Part shown: one piece after another, positions 11,246 through 25,635 of the stretch | Layout: each line of letters opens with the position of its first letter | How positions within the stretch are numbered: position 1 is the first letter of the stretch | Assembly (NCBI RefSeq): GCF_048569485.1 | Contig: NW_027442234.1 | Span: 1 to 64,000, forward strand | DNA length: 64,000 nt | Direction: 5' to 3' | Source: Anomaloglossus baeobatrachus | Taxonomy: Eukaryota > Chordata > Amphibia > Anura > Aromobatidae | Notes under the pieces: model-generated | Seen by the model: only the letters and a program-made list of their open reading frames with translations | Database searches by the model: none | Told to the model about the DNA's origin: nothing | Program-made: the position numbers and the translations under genes

Positions 11246-11433
11246 ATCGCTTCTCGGCCTTTTGGCTAAGATCAAGTGTAGTATCTGTTCTTATCAGTTT
11301 AATATCTGATACGTCCCCTATCTGGGGACCATATATTAAATGGATTTTTAGAACAGGGAGATGGAAAAAGAGCTTGCTCTGTCCACTCCACGCATTGACC
11401 TGGTATTGCAGTACCTCCAGGAACGGTGCACCC
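11246..11433 (+). ncRNA. U2 snRNA, copy 8
   Basis: Matches copy 1. Its spacer has a private T at 12307 (G elsewhere), which breaks the long minus-strand reading frame seen in other units and so argues against that frame being a gene. Confidence 0.98.
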
Positions 11434-12823
11434 CTTCTTAACCCAGTTTCCAAAAGCAGAACTCAATTCACCTGATTCATATTAGCCCGATTTAATGAAT
11501 TGGAAGAAAGCATACGTCTTCATATGCACCTCAATTTGGCCCATTCACTTTTCACACTTCCTCCTTTTGTTTTTTATCTTTCACACTTTTGACTTTCTTT
11601 ATTCATCCAAATAGCAAACTCATCACCACTCAACCTGACCAACTCGGCTATGTCCCCGTGCTGCAGTTCTCTGTCTTATCTAGATCATTTGCAATTGAAT
11701 GGAATAGATCCCTTTTGGACAAAGTGGATTCACCTGCTGCTGCAGTGACCACAGGTGTGATAACATCTAGAATTGGCATCTGGTGCGATCTCTCCGCTTC
11801 CACTCCAAAGAAAGTTACCTGTTTATTCCTATCATGCATTGGTTTTTGGGGTTTTCTTTGAGTAATGATGATCTCTTTAGTAGTCTGTTGGCGCCCTCTC
11901 CTGGAGGAATAGTTTGCTTGCTCTTGGACATTCTAAAAGAGAGGTCATGATAGACATTGAGCTTCTGAGCTCAATTGGGGACAGTCATGGGTGATGAATG
12001 TTTGCAACCTACTGCGAAGCCTCATACCGCAATATAAGGAACGTCAAATACTAAGAAAGGGCGGCCTATGAAAGAATTACTACTTTCAATAAGTACACTT
12101 AAACGGCTAATTGGGAATAGAAAAACTGTAAAAAGCCCTCTGAGAAAGCCCCCCTCTAACCTTTGATAGTAAGCTTTTCTGTAGTCTGCCTGTTGATGTA
12201 TTTTCCGTTTGAACTGTGCACAACATGAAGAGACGGAACACTGGCGGCTTGTCACAATGCCCCCCGATGACATCACAATAGCGCTGCTGCCTAGAAAACA
12301 AGCTGCTCAGAAGAAGTTGTTCTTTGGGTGGGAGGGTGGGCTAGTGGAAGGAGGGGGCAATCTCTTTTTTTCCCGGGTGGTAGGGGGATGACAGGAGAAG
12401 GGAAGCGGGTGGTGAGAAAGGTACAGAGGGCAGGGTTTGGGGGCTGGGAAGGAAAGGGAAAAGATTAGGGTTTGGGGATGATGAAAGGGCTTTCTACGGG
12501 TAAGGATGGCAAAGGGTGGCAGTGACGGAAAGTCAGGCAACCTGTCCTGTCCGTCTTTTTGTATCGTGAATTGGAAAGACTGCAAGGGGGAGGGGAGTTG
12601 CTTGCGCCCTAAAGGAGGAGTTATTCAGATTCATTGCAGTGGGCGGCGGCTGCAAAACGCACCATTCTTCTTGTTTTGGCTCTGCAAAGCAGCCTTTTCA
12701 AGGGTTGGCTTGGGTGACAAAATGTCTTGTGTAGGCGTGGGTTTGTCTCCCTCTCGCTCTCTCTCCCTAAGATGTGTCCGGCATAGGCCAGGGTGCCACT
12801 CGAGGCCCAAACCAATTCTGGTT

Positions 12824-13011
12824 ATCGCTTCTCGGCCTTTTGGCTAAGATCAAGTGTAGTATCTGTTCTTATCAGTTTAATATCTGATACGTCCCCTATC
12901 TGGGGACCATATATTAAATGGATTTTTAGAACAGGGAGATGGAAAAAGAGCTTGCTCTGTCCACTCCACGCATTGACCTGGTATTGCAGTACCTCCAGGA
13001 ACGGTGCACCC
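12824..13011 (+). ncRNA. U2 snRNA, copy 9
   Basis: Matches copy 1; no private difference seen after it. Confidence 0.98.
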
Positions 13012-14401
13012 CTTCTTAACCCAGTTTCCAAAAGCAGAACTCAATTCACCTGATTCATATTAGCCCGATTTAATGAATTGGAAGAAAGCATACGTCTTCA
13101 TATGCACCTCAATTTGGCCCATTCACTTTTCACACTTCCTCCTTTTGTTTTTTATCTTTCACACTTTTGACTTTCTTTATTCATCCAAATAGCAAACTCA
13201 TCACCACTCAACCTGACCAACTCGGCTATGTCCCCGTGCTGCAGTTCTCTGTCTTATCTAGATCATTTGCAATTGAATGGAATAGATCCCTTTTGGACAA
13301 AGTGGATTCACCTGCTGCTGCAGTGACCACAGGTGTGATAACATCTAGAATTGGCATCTGGTGCGATCTCTCCGCTTCCACTCCAAAGAAAGTTACCTGT
13401 TTATTCCTATCATGCATTGGTTTTTGGGGTTTTCTTTGAGTAATGATGATCTCTTTAGTAGTCTGTTGGCGCCCTCTCCTGGAGGAATAGTTTGCTTGCT
13501 CTTGGACATTCTAAAAGAGAGGTCATGATAGACATTGAGCTTCTGAGCTCAATTGGGGACAGTCATGGGTGATGAATGTTTGCAACCTACTGCGAAGCCT
13601 CATACCGCAATATAAGGAACGTCAAATACTAAGAAAGGGCGGCCTATGAAAGAATTACTACTTTCAATAAGTACACTTAAACGGCTAATTGGGAATAGAA
13701 AAACTGTAAAAAGCCCTCTGAGAAAGCCCCCCTCTAACCTTTGATAGTAAGCTTTTCTGTAGTCTGCCTGTTGATGTATTTTCCGTTTGAACTGTGCACA
13801 ACATGAAGAGACGGAACACTGGCGGCTTGTCACAATGCCCCCCGATGACATCACAATAGCGCTGCTGCCTAGAAAACAAGCTGCGCAGAAGAAGTTGTTC
13901 TTTGGGTGGGAGGGTGGGCTAGTGGAAGGAGGGGGCAATCTCTTTTTTTCCCGGGTGGTAGGGGGATGACAGGAGAAGGGAAGCGGGTGGTGAGAAAGGT
14001 ACAGAGGGCAGGGTTTGGGGGCTGGGAAGGAAAGGGAAAAGATTAGGGTTTGGGGATGATGAAAGGGCTTTCTACGGGTAAGGATGGCAAAGGGTGGCAG
14101 TGACGGAAAGTCAGGCAACCTGTCCTGTCCGTCTTTTTGTATCGTGAATTGGAAAGACTGCAAGGGGGAGGGGAGTTGCTTGCGCCCTAAAGGAGGAGTT
14201 ATTCAGATTCATTGCAGTGGGCGGCGGCTGCAAAACGCACCATTCTTCTTGTTTTGGCTCTGCAAAGCAGCCTTTTCAAGGGTTGGCTTGGGTGACAAAA
14301 TGTCTTGTGTAGGCGTGGGTTTGTCTCCCTCTCGCTCTCTCTCCCTAAGATGTGTCCGGCATAGGCCAGGGTGCCACTCGAGGCCCAAACCAATTCTGGT
14401 T

Positions 14402-14589
14402 ATCGCTTCTCGGCCTTTTGGCTAAGATCAAGTGTAGTATCTGTTCTTATCAGTTTAATATCTGATACGTCCCCTATCTGGGGACCATATATTAAATGGA
14501 TTTTTAGAACAGGGAGATGGAAAAAGAGCTTGCTCTGTCCACTCCACGCATTGACCTGGTATTGCAGTACCTCCAGGAACGGTGCACCC
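14402..14589 (+). ncRNA. U2 snRNA, copy 10
   Basis: Matches copy 1. The spacer carries a private G at 14922 (T elsewhere). Confidence 0.98.
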
Positions 14590-15979
14590 CTTCTTAACCC
14601 AGTTTCCAAAAGCAGAACTCAATTCACCTGATTCATATTAGCCCGATTTAATGAATTGGAAGAAAGCATACGTCTTCATATGCACCTCAATTTGGCCCAT
14701 TCACTTTTCACACTTCCTCCTTTTGTTTTTTATCTTTCACACTTTTGACTTTCTTTATTCATCCAAATAGCAAACTCATCACCACTCAACCTGACCAACT
14801 CGGCTATGTCCCCGTGCTGCAGTTCTCTGTCTTATCTAGATCATTTGCAATTGAATGGAATAGATCCCTTTTGGACAAAGTGGATTCACCTGCTGCTGCA
14901 GTGACCACAGGTGTGATAACAGCTAGAATTGGCATCTGGTGCGATCTCTCCGCTTCCACTCCAAAGAAAGTTACCTGTTTATTCCTATCATGCATTGGTT
15001 TTTGGGGTTTTCTTTGAGTAATGATGATCTCTTTAGTAGTCTGTTGGCGCCCTCTCCTGGAGGAATAGTTTGCTTGCTCTTGGACATTCTAAAAGAGAGG
15101 TCATGATAGACATTGAGCTTCTGAGCTCAATTGGGGACAGTCATGGGTGATGAATGTTTGCAACCTACTGCGAAGCCTCATACCGCAATATAAGGAACGT
15201 CAAATACTAAGAAAGGGCGGCCTATGAAAGAATTACTACTTTCAATAAGTACACTTAAACGGCTAATTGGGAATAGAAAAACTGTAAAAAGCCCTCTGAG
15301 AAAGCCCCCCTCTAACCTTTGATAGTAAGCTTTTCTGTAGTCTGCCTGTTGATGTATTTTCCGTTTGAACTGTGCACAACATGAAGAGACGGAACACTGG
15401 CGGCTTGTCACAATGCCCCCCGATGACATCACAATAGCGCTGCTGCCTAGAAAACAAGCTGCGCAGAAGAAGTTGTTCTTTGGGTGGGAGGGTGGGCTAG
15501 TGGAAGGAGGGGGCAATCTCTTTTTTTCCCGGGTGGTAGGGGGATGACAGGAGAAGGGAAGCGGGTGGTGAGAAAGGTACAGAGGGCAGGGTTTGGGGGC
15601 TGGGAAGGAAAGGGAAAAGATTAGGGTTTGGGGATGATGAAAGGGCTTTCTACGGGTAAGGATGGCAAAGGGTGGCAGTGACGGAAAGTCAGGCAACCTG
15701 TCCTGTCCGTCTTTTTGTATCGTGAATTGGAAAGACTGCAAGGGGGAGGGGAGTTGCTTGCGCCCTAAAGGAGGAGTTATTCAGATTCATTGCAGTGGGC
15801 GGCGGCTGCAAAACGCACCATTCTTCTTGTTTTGGCTCTGCAAAGCAGCCTTTTCAAGGGTTGGCTTGGGTGACAAAATGTCTTGTGTAGGCGTGGGTTT
15901 GTCTCCCTCTCGCTCTCTCTCCCTAAGATGTGTCCGGCATAGGCCAGGGTGCCACTCGAGGCCCAAACCAATTCTGGTT

Positions 15980-16167
15980 ATCGCTTCTCGGCCTTTTGGC
16001 TAAGATCAAGTGTAGTATCTGTTCTTATCAGTTTAATATCTGATACGTCCCCTATCTGGGGACCATATATTAAATGGATTTTTAGAACAGGGAGATGGAA
16101 AAAGAGCTTGCTCTGTCCACTCCACGCATTGACCTGGTATTGCAGTACCTCCAGGAACGGTGCACCC
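15980..16167 (+). ncRNA. U2 snRNA, copy 11
   Basis: Matches copy 1. The spacer carries a private A at 16750 (G elsewhere). Confidence 0.98.
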
Positions 16168-17557
16168 CTTCTTAACCCAGTTTCCAAAAGCAGAACTCAA
16201 TTCACCTGATTCATATTAGCCCGATTTAATGAATTGGAAGAAAGCATACGTCTTCATATGCACCTCAATTTGGCCCATTCACTTTTCACACTTCCTCCTT
16301 TTGTTTTTTATCTTTCACACTTTTGACTTTCTTTATTCATCCAAATAGCAAACTCATCACCACTCAACCTGACCAACTCGGCTATGTCCCCGTGCTGCAG
16401 TTCTCTGTCTTATCTAGATCATTTGCAATTGAATGGAATAGATCCCTTTTGGACAAAGTGGATTCACCTGCTGCTGCAGTGACCACAGGTGTGATAACAT
16501 CTAGAATTGGCATCTGGTGCGATCTCTCCGCTTCCACTCCAAAGAAAGTTACCTGTTTATTCCTATCATGCATTGGTTTTTGGGGTTTTCTTTGAGTAAT
16601 GATGATCTCTTTAGTAGTCTGTTGGCGCCCTCTCCTGGAGGAATAGTTTGCTTGCTCTTGGACATTCTAAAAGAGAGGTCATGATAGACATTGAGCTTCT
16701 GAGCTCAATTGGGGACAGTCATGGGTGATGAATGTTTGCAACCTACTGCAAAGCCTCATACCGCAATATAAGGAACGTCAAATACTAAGAAAGGGCGGCC
16801 TATGAAAGAATTACTACTTTCAATAAGTACACTTAAACGGCTAATTGGGAATAGAAAAACTGTAAAAAGCCCTCTGAGAAAGCCCCCCTCTAACCTTTGA
16901 TAGTAAGCTTTTCTGTAGTCTGCCTGTTGATGTATTTTCCGTTTGAACTGTGCACAACATGAAGAGACGGAACACTGGCGGCTTGTCACAATGCCCCCCG
17001 ATGACATCACAATAGCGCTGCTGCCTAGAAAACAAGCTGCGCAGAAGAAGTTGTTCTTTGGGTGGGAGGGTGGGCTAGTGGAAGGAGGGGGCAATCTCTT
17101 TTTTTCCCGGGTGGTAGGGGGATGACAGGAGAAGGGAAGCGGGTGGTGAGAAAGGTACAGAGGGCAGGGTTTGGGGGCTGGGAAGGAAAGGGAAAAGATT
17201 AGGGTTTGGGGATGATGAAAGGGCTTTCTACGGGTAAGGATGGCAAAGGGTGGCAGTGACGGAAAGTCAGGCAACCTGTCCTGTCCGTCTTTTTGTATCG
17301 TGAATTGGAAAGACTGCAAGGGGGAGGGGAGTTGCTTGCGCCCTAAAGGAGGAGTTATTCAGATTCATTGCAGTGGGCGGCGGCTGCAAAACGCACCATT
17401 CTTCTTGTTTTGGCTCTGCAAAGCAGCCTTTTCAAGGGTTGGCTTGGGTGACAAAATGTCTTGTGTAGGCGTGGGTTTGTCTCCCTCTCGCTCTCTCTCC
17501 CTAAGATGTGTCCGGCATAGGCCAGGGTGCCACTCGAGGCCCAAACCAATTCTGGTT

Positions 17558-17745
17558 ATCGCTTCTCGGCCTTTTGGCTAAGATCAAGTGTAGTATCTGT
17601 TCTTATCAGTTTAATATCTGATACGTCCCCTATCTGGGGACCATATATTAAATGGATTTTTAGAACAGGGAGATGGAAAAAGAGCTTGCTCTGTCCACTC
17701 CACGCATTGACCTGGTATTGCAGTACCTCCAGGAACGGTGCACCC
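17558..17745 (+). ncRNA. U2 snRNA, copy 12
   Basis: Matches copy 1; no private difference seen. Confidence 0.98.
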
Positions 17746-19135
17746 CTTCTTAACCCAGTTTCCAAAAGCAGAACTCAATTCACCTGATTCATATTAGCCC
17801 GATTTAATGAATTGGAAGAAAGCATACGTCTTCATATGCACCTCAATTTGGCCCATTCACTTTTCACACTTCCTCCTTTTGTTTTTTATCTTTCACACTT
17901 TTGACTTTCTTTATTCATCCAAATAGCAAACTCATCACCACTCAACCTGACCAACTCGGCTATGTCCCCGTGCTGCAGTTCTCTGTCTTATCTAGATCAT
18001 TTGCAATTGAATGGAATAGATCCCTTTTGGACAAAGTGGATTCACCTGCTGCTGCAGTGACCACAGGTGTGATAACATCTAGAATTGGCATCTGGTGCGA
18101 TCTCTCCGCTTCCACTCCAAAGAAAGTTACCTGTTTATTCCTATCATGCATTGGTTTTTGGGGTTTTCTTTGAGTAATGATGATCTCTTTAGTAGTCTGT
18201 TGGCGCCCTCTCCTGGAGGAATAGTTTGCTTGCTCTTGGACATTCTAAAAGAGAGGTCATGATAGACATTGAGCTTCTGAGCTCAATTGGGGACAGTCAT
18301 GGGTGATGAATGTTTGCAACCTACTGCGAAGCCTCATACCGCAATATAAGGAACGTCAAATACTAAGAAAGGGCGGCCTATGAAAGAATTACTACTTTCA
18401 ATAAGTACACTTAAACGGCTAATTGGGAATAGAAAAACTGTAAAAAGCCCTCTGAGAAAGCCCCCCTCTAACCTTTGATAGTAAGCTTTTCTGTAGTCTG
18501 CCTGTTGATGTATTTTCCGTTTGAACTGTGCACAACATGAAGAGACGGAACACTGGCGGCTTGTCACAATGCCCCCCGATGACATCACAATAGCGCTGCT
18601 GCCTAGAAAACAAGCTGCGCAGAAGAAGTTGTTCTTTGGGTGGGAGGGTGGGCTAGTGGAAGGAGGGGGCAATCTCTTTTTTTCCCGGGTGGTAGGGGGA
18701 TGACAGGAGAAGGGAAGCGGGTGGTGAGAAAGGTACAGAGGGCAGGGTTTGGGGGCTGGGAAGGAAAGGGAAAAGATTAGGGTTTGGGGATGATGAAAGG
18801 GCTTTCTACGGGTAAGGATGGCAAAGGGTGGCAGTGACGGAAAGTCAGGCAACCTGTCCTGTCCGTCTTTTTGTATCGTGAATTGGAAAGACTGCAAGGG
18901 GGAGGGGAGTTGCTTGCGCCCTAAAGGAGGAGTTATTCAGATTCATTGCAGTGGGCGGCGGCTGCAAAACGCACCATTCTTCTTGTTTTGGCTCTGCAAA
19001 GCAGCCTTTTCAAGGGTTGGCTTGGGTGACAAAATGTCTTGTGTAGGCGTGGGTTTGTCTCCCTCTCGCTCTCTCTCCCTAAGATGTGTCCGGCATAGGC
19101 CAGGGTGCCACTCGAGGCCCAAACCAATTCTGGTT

Positions 19136-19323
19136 ATCGCTTCTCGGCCTTTTGGCTAAGATCAAGTGTAGTATCTGTTCTTATCAGTTTAATATCTGAT
19201 ACGTCCCCTATCTGGGGACCATATATTAAATGGATTTTTAGAACAGGGAGATGGAAAAAGAGCTTGCTCTGTCCACTCCACGCATTGACCTGGTATTGCA
19301 GTACCTCCAGGAACGGTGCACCC
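19136..19323 (+). ncRNA. U2 snRNA, copy 13
   Basis: Matches copy 1; no private difference seen. Confidence 0.98.
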
Positions 19324-20713
19324 CTTCTTAACCCAGTTTCCAAAAGCAGAACTCAATTCACCTGATTCATATTAGCCCGATTTAATGAATTGGAAGAAAG
19401 CATACGTCTTCATATGCACCTCAATTTGGCCCATTCACTTTTCACACTTCCTCCTTTTGTTTTTTATCTTTCACACTTTTGACTTTCTTTATTCATCCAA
19501 ATAGCAAACTCATCACCACTCAACCTGACCAACTCGGCTATGTCCCCGTGCTGCAGTTCTCTGTCTTATCTAGATCATTTGCAATTGAATGGAATAGATC
19601 CCTTTTGGACAAAGTGGATTCACCTGCTGCTGCAGTGACCACAGGTGTGATAACATCTAGAATTGGCATCTGGTGCGATCTCTCCGCTTCCACTCCAAAG
19701 AAAGTTACCTGTTTATTCCTATCATGCATTGGTTTTTGGGGTTTTCTTTGAGTAATGATGATCTCTTTAGTAGTCTGTTGGCGCCCTCTCCTGGAGGAAT
19801 AGTTTGCTTGCTCTTGGACATTCTAAAAGAGAGGTCATGATAGACATTGAGCTTCTGAGCTCAATTGGGGACAGTCATGGGTGATGAATGTTTGCAACCT
19901 ACTGCGAAGCCTCATACCGCAATATAAGGAACGTCAAATACTAAGAAAGGGCGGCCTATGAAAGAATTACTACTTTCAATAAGTACACTTAAACGGCTAA
20001 TTGGGAATAGAAAAACTGTAAAAAGCCCTCTGAGAAAGCCCCCCTCTAACCTTTGATAGTAAGCTTTTCTGTAGTCTGCCTGTTGATGTATTTTCCGTTT
20101 GAACTGTGCACAACATGAAGAGACGGAACACTGGCGGCTTGTCACAATGCCCCCCGATGACATCACAATAGCGCTGCTGCCTAGAAAACAAGCTGCGCAG
20201 AAGAAGTTGTTCTTTGGGTGGGAGGGTGGGCTAGTGGAAGGAGGGGGCAATCTCTTTTTTTCCCGGGTGGTAGGGGGATGACAGGAGAAGGGAAGCGGGT
20301 GGTGAGAAAGGTACAGAGGGCAGGGTTTGGGGGCTGGGAAGGAAAGGGAAAAGATTAGGGTTTGGGGATGATGAAAGGGCTTTCTACGGGTAAGGATGGC
20401 AAAGGGTGGCAGTGACGGAAAGTCAGGCAACCTGTCCTGTCCGTCTTTTTGTATCGTGAATTGGAAAGACTGCAAGGGGGAGGGGAGTTGCTTGCGCCCT
20501 AAAGGAGGAGTTATTCAGATTCATTGCAGTGGGCGGCGGCTGCAAAACGCACCATTCTTCTTGTTTTGGCTCTGCAAAGCAGCCTTTTCAAGGGTTGGCT
20601 TGGGTGACAAAATGTCTTGTGTAGGCGTGGGTTTGTCTCCCTCTCGCTCTCTCTCCCTAAGATGTGTCCGGCATAGGCCAGGGTGCCACTCGAGGCCCAA
20701 ACCAATTCTGGTT

Positions 20714-20901
20714 ATCGCTTCTCGGCCTTTTGGCTAAGATCAAGTGTAGTATCTGTTCTTATCAGTTTAATATCTGATACGTCCCCTATCTGGGGACCAT
20801 ATATTAAATGGATTTTTAGAACAGGGAGATGGAAAAAGAGCTTGCTCTGTCCACTCCACGCATTGACCTGGTATTGCAGTACCTCCAGGAACGGTGCACC
20901 C
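20714..20901 (+). ncRNA. U2 snRNA, copy 14
   Basis: Matches copy 1; no private difference seen. Confidence 0.98.
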
Positions 20902-22291
20902 CTTCTTAACCCAGTTTCCAAAAGCAGAACTCAATTCACCTGATTCATATTAGCCCGATTTAATGAATTGGAAGAAAGCATACGTCTTCATATGCACCTC
21001 AATTTGGCCCATTCACTTTTCACACTTCCTCCTTTTGTTTTTTATCTTTCACACTTTTGACTTTCTTTATTCATCCAAATAGCAAACTCATCACCACTCA
21101 ACCTGACCAACTCGGCTATGTCCCCGTGCTGCAGTTCTCTGTCTTATCTAGATCATTTGCAATTGAATGGAATAGATCCCTTTTGGACAAAGTGGATTCA
21201 CCTGCTGCTGCAGTGACCACAGGTGTGATAACATCTAGAATTGGCATCTGGTGCGATCTCTCCGCTTCCACTCCAAAGAAAGTTACCTGTTTATTCCTAT
21301 CATGCATTGGTTTTTGGGGTTTTCTTTGAGTAATGATGATCTCTTTAGTAGTCTGTTGGCGCCCTCTCCTGGAGGAATAGTTTGCTTGCTCTTGGACATT
21401 CTAAAAGAGAGGTCATGATAGACATTGAGCTTCTGAGCTCAATTGGGGACAGTCATGGGTGATGAATGTTTGCAACCTACTGCGAAGCCTCATACCGCAA
21501 TATAAGGAACGTCAAATACTAAGAAAGGGCGGCCTATGAAAGAATTACTACTTTCAATAAGTACACTTAAACGGCTAATTGGGAATAGAAAAACTGTAAA
21601 AAGCCCTCTGAGAAAGCCCCCCTCTAACCTTTGATAGTAAGCTTTTCTGTAGTCTGCCTGTTGATGTATTTTCCGTTTGAACTGTGCACAACATGAAGAG
21701 ACGGAACACTGGCGGCTTGTCACAATGCCCCCCGATGACATCACAATAGCGCTGCTGCCTAGAAAACAAGCTGCGCAGAAGAAGTTGTTCTTTGGGTGGG
21801 AGGGTGGGCTAGTGGAAGGAGGGGGCAATCTCTTTTTTTCCCGGGTGGTAGGGGGATGACAGGAGAAGGGAAGCGGGTGGTGAGAAAGGTACAGAGGGCA
21901 GGGTTTGGGGGCTGGGAAGGAAAGGGAAAAGATTAGGGTTTGGGGATGATGAAAGGGCTTTCTACGGGTAAGGATGGCAAAGGGTGGCAGTGACGGAAAG
22001 TCAGGCAACCTGTCCTGTCCGTCTTTTTGTATCGTGAATTGGAAAGACTGCAAGGGGGAGGGGAGTTGCTTGCGCCCTAAAGGAGGAGTTATTCAGATTC
22101 ATTGCAGTGGGCGGCGGCTGCAAAACGCACCATTCTTCTTGTTTTGGCTCTGCAAAGCAGCCTTTTCAAGGGTTGGCTTGGGTGACAAAATGTCTTGTGT
22201 AGGCGTGGGTTTGTCTCCCTCTCGCTCTCTCTCCCTAAGATGTGTCCGGCATAGGCCAGGGTGCCACTCGAGGCCCAAACCAATTCTGGTT

Positions 22292-22479
22292 ATCGCTTCT
22301 CGGCCTTTTGGCTAAGATCAAGTGTAGTATCTGTTCTTATCAGTTTAATATCTGATACGTCCCCTATCTGGGGACCATATATTAAATGGATTTTTAGAAC
22401 AGGGAGATGGAAAAAGAGCTTGCTCTGTCCACTCCACGCATTGACCTGGTATTGCAGTACCTCCAGGAACGGTGCACCC
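22292..22479 (+). ncRNA. U2 snRNA, copy 15
   Basis: Matches copy 1; no private difference seen in the gene. Confidence 0.98.
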
Positions 22480-23869
22480 CTTCTTAACCCAGTTTCCAAA
22501 AGCAGAACTCAATTCACCTGATTCATATTAGCCCGATTTAATGAATTGGAAGAAAGCATACGTCTTCATATGCACCTCAATTTGGCCCATTCACTTTTCA
22601 CACTTCCTCCTTTTGTTTTTTATCTTTCACACTTTTGACTTTCTTTATTCATCCAAATAGCAAACTCATCACCACTCAACCTGACCAACTCGGCTATGTC
22701 CCCGTGCTGCAGTTCTCTGTCTTATCTAGATCATTTGCAATTGAATGGAATAGATCCCTTTTGGACAAAGTGGATTCACCTGCTGCTGCAGTGACCACAG
22801 GTGTGATAACATCTAGAATTGGCATCTGGTGCGATCTCTCCGCTTCCACTCCAAAGAAAGTTACCTGTTTATTCCTATCATGCATTGGTTTTTGGGGTTT
22901 TCTTTGAGTAATGATGATCTCTTTAGTAGTCTGTTGGCGCCCTCTCCTGGAGGAATAGTTTGCTTGCTCTTGGACATTCTAAAAGAGAGGTCATGATAGA
23001 CATTGAGCTTCTGAGCTCAATTGGGGACAGTCATGGGTGATGAATGTTTGCAACCTACTGCGAAGCCTCATACCGCAATATAAGGAACGTCAAATACTAA
23101 GAAAGGGCGGCCTATGAAAGAATTACTACTTTCAATAAGTACACTTAAACGGCTAATTGGGAATAGAAAAACTGTAAAAAGCCCTCTGAGAAAGCCCCCC
23201 TCTAACCTTTGATAGTAAGCTTTTCTGTAGTCTGCCTGTTGATGTATTTTCCGTTTGAACTGTGCACAACATGAAGAGACGGAACACTGGCGGCTTGTCA
23301 CAATGCCCCCCGATGACATCACAATAGCGCTGCTGCCTAGAAAACAAGCTGCGCAGAAGAAGTTGTTCTTTGGGTGGGAGGGTGGGCTAGTGGAAGGAGG
23401 GGGCAATCTCTTTTTTTCCCGGGTGGTAGGGGGATGACAGGAGAAGGGAAGCGGGTGGTGAGAAAGGTACAGAGGGCAGGGTTTGGGGGCTGGGAAGGAA
23501 AGGGAAAAGATTAGGGTTTGGGGATGATGAAAGGGCTTTCTACGGGTAAGGATGGCAAAGGGTGGCAGTGACGGAAAGTCAGGCAACCTGTCCTGTCCGT
23601 CTTTTTGTATCGTGAATTGGAAAGACTGCAAGGGGGAGGGGAGTTGCTTGCGCCCTAAAGGAGGAGTTATTCAGATTCATTGCAGTGGGCGGCGGCTGCA
23701 AAACACACCATTCTTCTTGTTTTGGCTCTGCAAAGCAGCCTTTTCAAGGGTTGGCTTGGGTGACAAAATGTCTTGTGTAGGCGTGGGTTTGTCTCCCTCT
23801 CGCTCTCTCTCCCTAAGATGTGTCCGGCATAGGCCAGGGTGCCACTCGAGGCCCAAACCAATTCTGGTT

Positions 23870-24057
23870 ATCGCTTCTCGGCCTTTTGGCTAAGATCAAG
23901 TGTAGTATCTGTTCTTATCAGTTTAATATCTGATACGTCCCCTATCTGGGGACCATATATTAAATGGATTTTTAGAACAGGGAGATGGAAAAAGAGCTTG
24001 CTCTGTCCACTCCACGCATTGACCTGGTATTGCAGTACCTCCAGGAACGGTGCACCC
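23870..24057 (+). ncRNA. U2 snRNA, copy 16
   Basis: Gene matches copy 1. A private A at 23705 (G elsewhere) lies at -165, just after the octamer-like motif of its distal element. Confidence 0.98.
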
Positions 24058-25447
24058 CTTCTTAACCCAGTTTCCAAAAGCAGAACTCAATTCACCTGAT
24101 TCATATTAGCCCGATTTAATGAATTGGAAGAAAGCATACGTCTTCATATGCACCTCAATTTGGCCCATTCACTTTTCACACTTCCTCCTTTTGTTTTTTA
24201 TCTTTCACACTTTTGACTTTCTTTATTCATCCAAATAGCAAACTCATCACCACTCAACCTGACCAACTCGGCTATGTCCCCGTGCTGCAGTTCTCTGTCT
24301 TATCTAGATCATTTGCAATTGAATGGAATAGATCCCTTTTGGACAAAGTGGATTCACCTGCTGCTGCAGTGACCACAGGTGTGATAACATCTAGAATTGG
24401 CATCTGGTGCGATCTCTCCGCTTCCACTCCAAAGAAAGTTACCTGTTTATTCCTATCATGCATTGGTTTTTGGGGTTTTCTTTGAGTAATGATGATCTCT
24501 TTAGTAGTCTGTTGGCGCCCTCTCCTGGAGGAATAGTTTGCTTGCTCTTGGACATTCTAAAAGAGAGGTCATGATAGACATTGAGCTTCTGAGCTCAATT
24601 GGGGACAGTCATGGGTGATGAATGTTTGCAACCTACTGCGAAGCCTCATACCGCAATATAAGGAACGTCAAATACTAAGAAAGGGCGGCCTATGAAAGAA
24701 TTACTACTTTCAATAAGTACACTTAAACGGCTAATTGGGAATAGAAAAACTGTAAAAAGCCCTCTGAGAAAGCCCCCCTCTAACCTTTGATAGTAAGCTT
24801 TTCTGTAGTCTGCCTGTTGATGTATTTTCCGTTTGAACTGTGCACAACATGAAGAGACGGAACACTGGCGGCTTGTCACAATGCCCCCCGATGACATCAC
24901 AATAGCGCTGCTGCCTAGAAAACAAGCTGCGCAGAAGAAGTTGTTCTTTGGGTGGGAGGGTGGGCTAGTGGAAGGAGGGGGCAATCTCTTTTTTTCCCGG
25001 GTGGTAGGGGGATGACAGGAGAAGGGAAGCGGGTGGTGAGAAAGGTACAGAGGGCAGGGTTTGGGGGCTGGGAAGGAAAGGGAAAAGATTAGGGTTTGGG
25101 GATGATGAAAGGGCTTTCTACGGGTAAGGATGGCAAAGGGTGGCAGTGACGGAAAGTCAGGCAACCTGTCCTGTCCGTCTTTTTGTATCGTGAATTGGAA
25201 AGACTGCAAGGGGGAGGGGAGTTGCTTGCGCCCTAAAGGAGGAGTTATTCAGATTCATTGCAGTGGGCGGCGGCTGCAAAACGCACCATTCTTCTTGTTT
25301 TGGCTCTGCAAAGCAGCCTTTTCAAGGGTTGGCTTGGGTGACAAAATGTCTTGTGTAGGCGTGGGTTTGTCTCCCTCTCGCTCTCTCTCCCTAAGATGTG
25401 TCCGGCATAGGCCAGGGTGCCACTCGAGGCCCAAACCAATTCTGGTT

Positions 25448-25635
25448 ATCGCTTCTCGGCCTTTTGGCTAAGATCAAGTGTAGTATCTGTTCTTATCAGT
25501 TTAATATCTGATACGTCCCCTATCTGGGGACCATATATTAAATGGATTTTTAGAACAGGGAGATGGAAAAAGAGCTTGCTCTGTCCACTCCACGCATTGA
25601 CCTGGTATTGCAGTACCTCCAGGAACGGTGCACCC
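25448..25635 (+). ncRNA. U2 snRNA, copy 17
   Basis: Matches copy 1; no private difference seen. Confidence 0.98.
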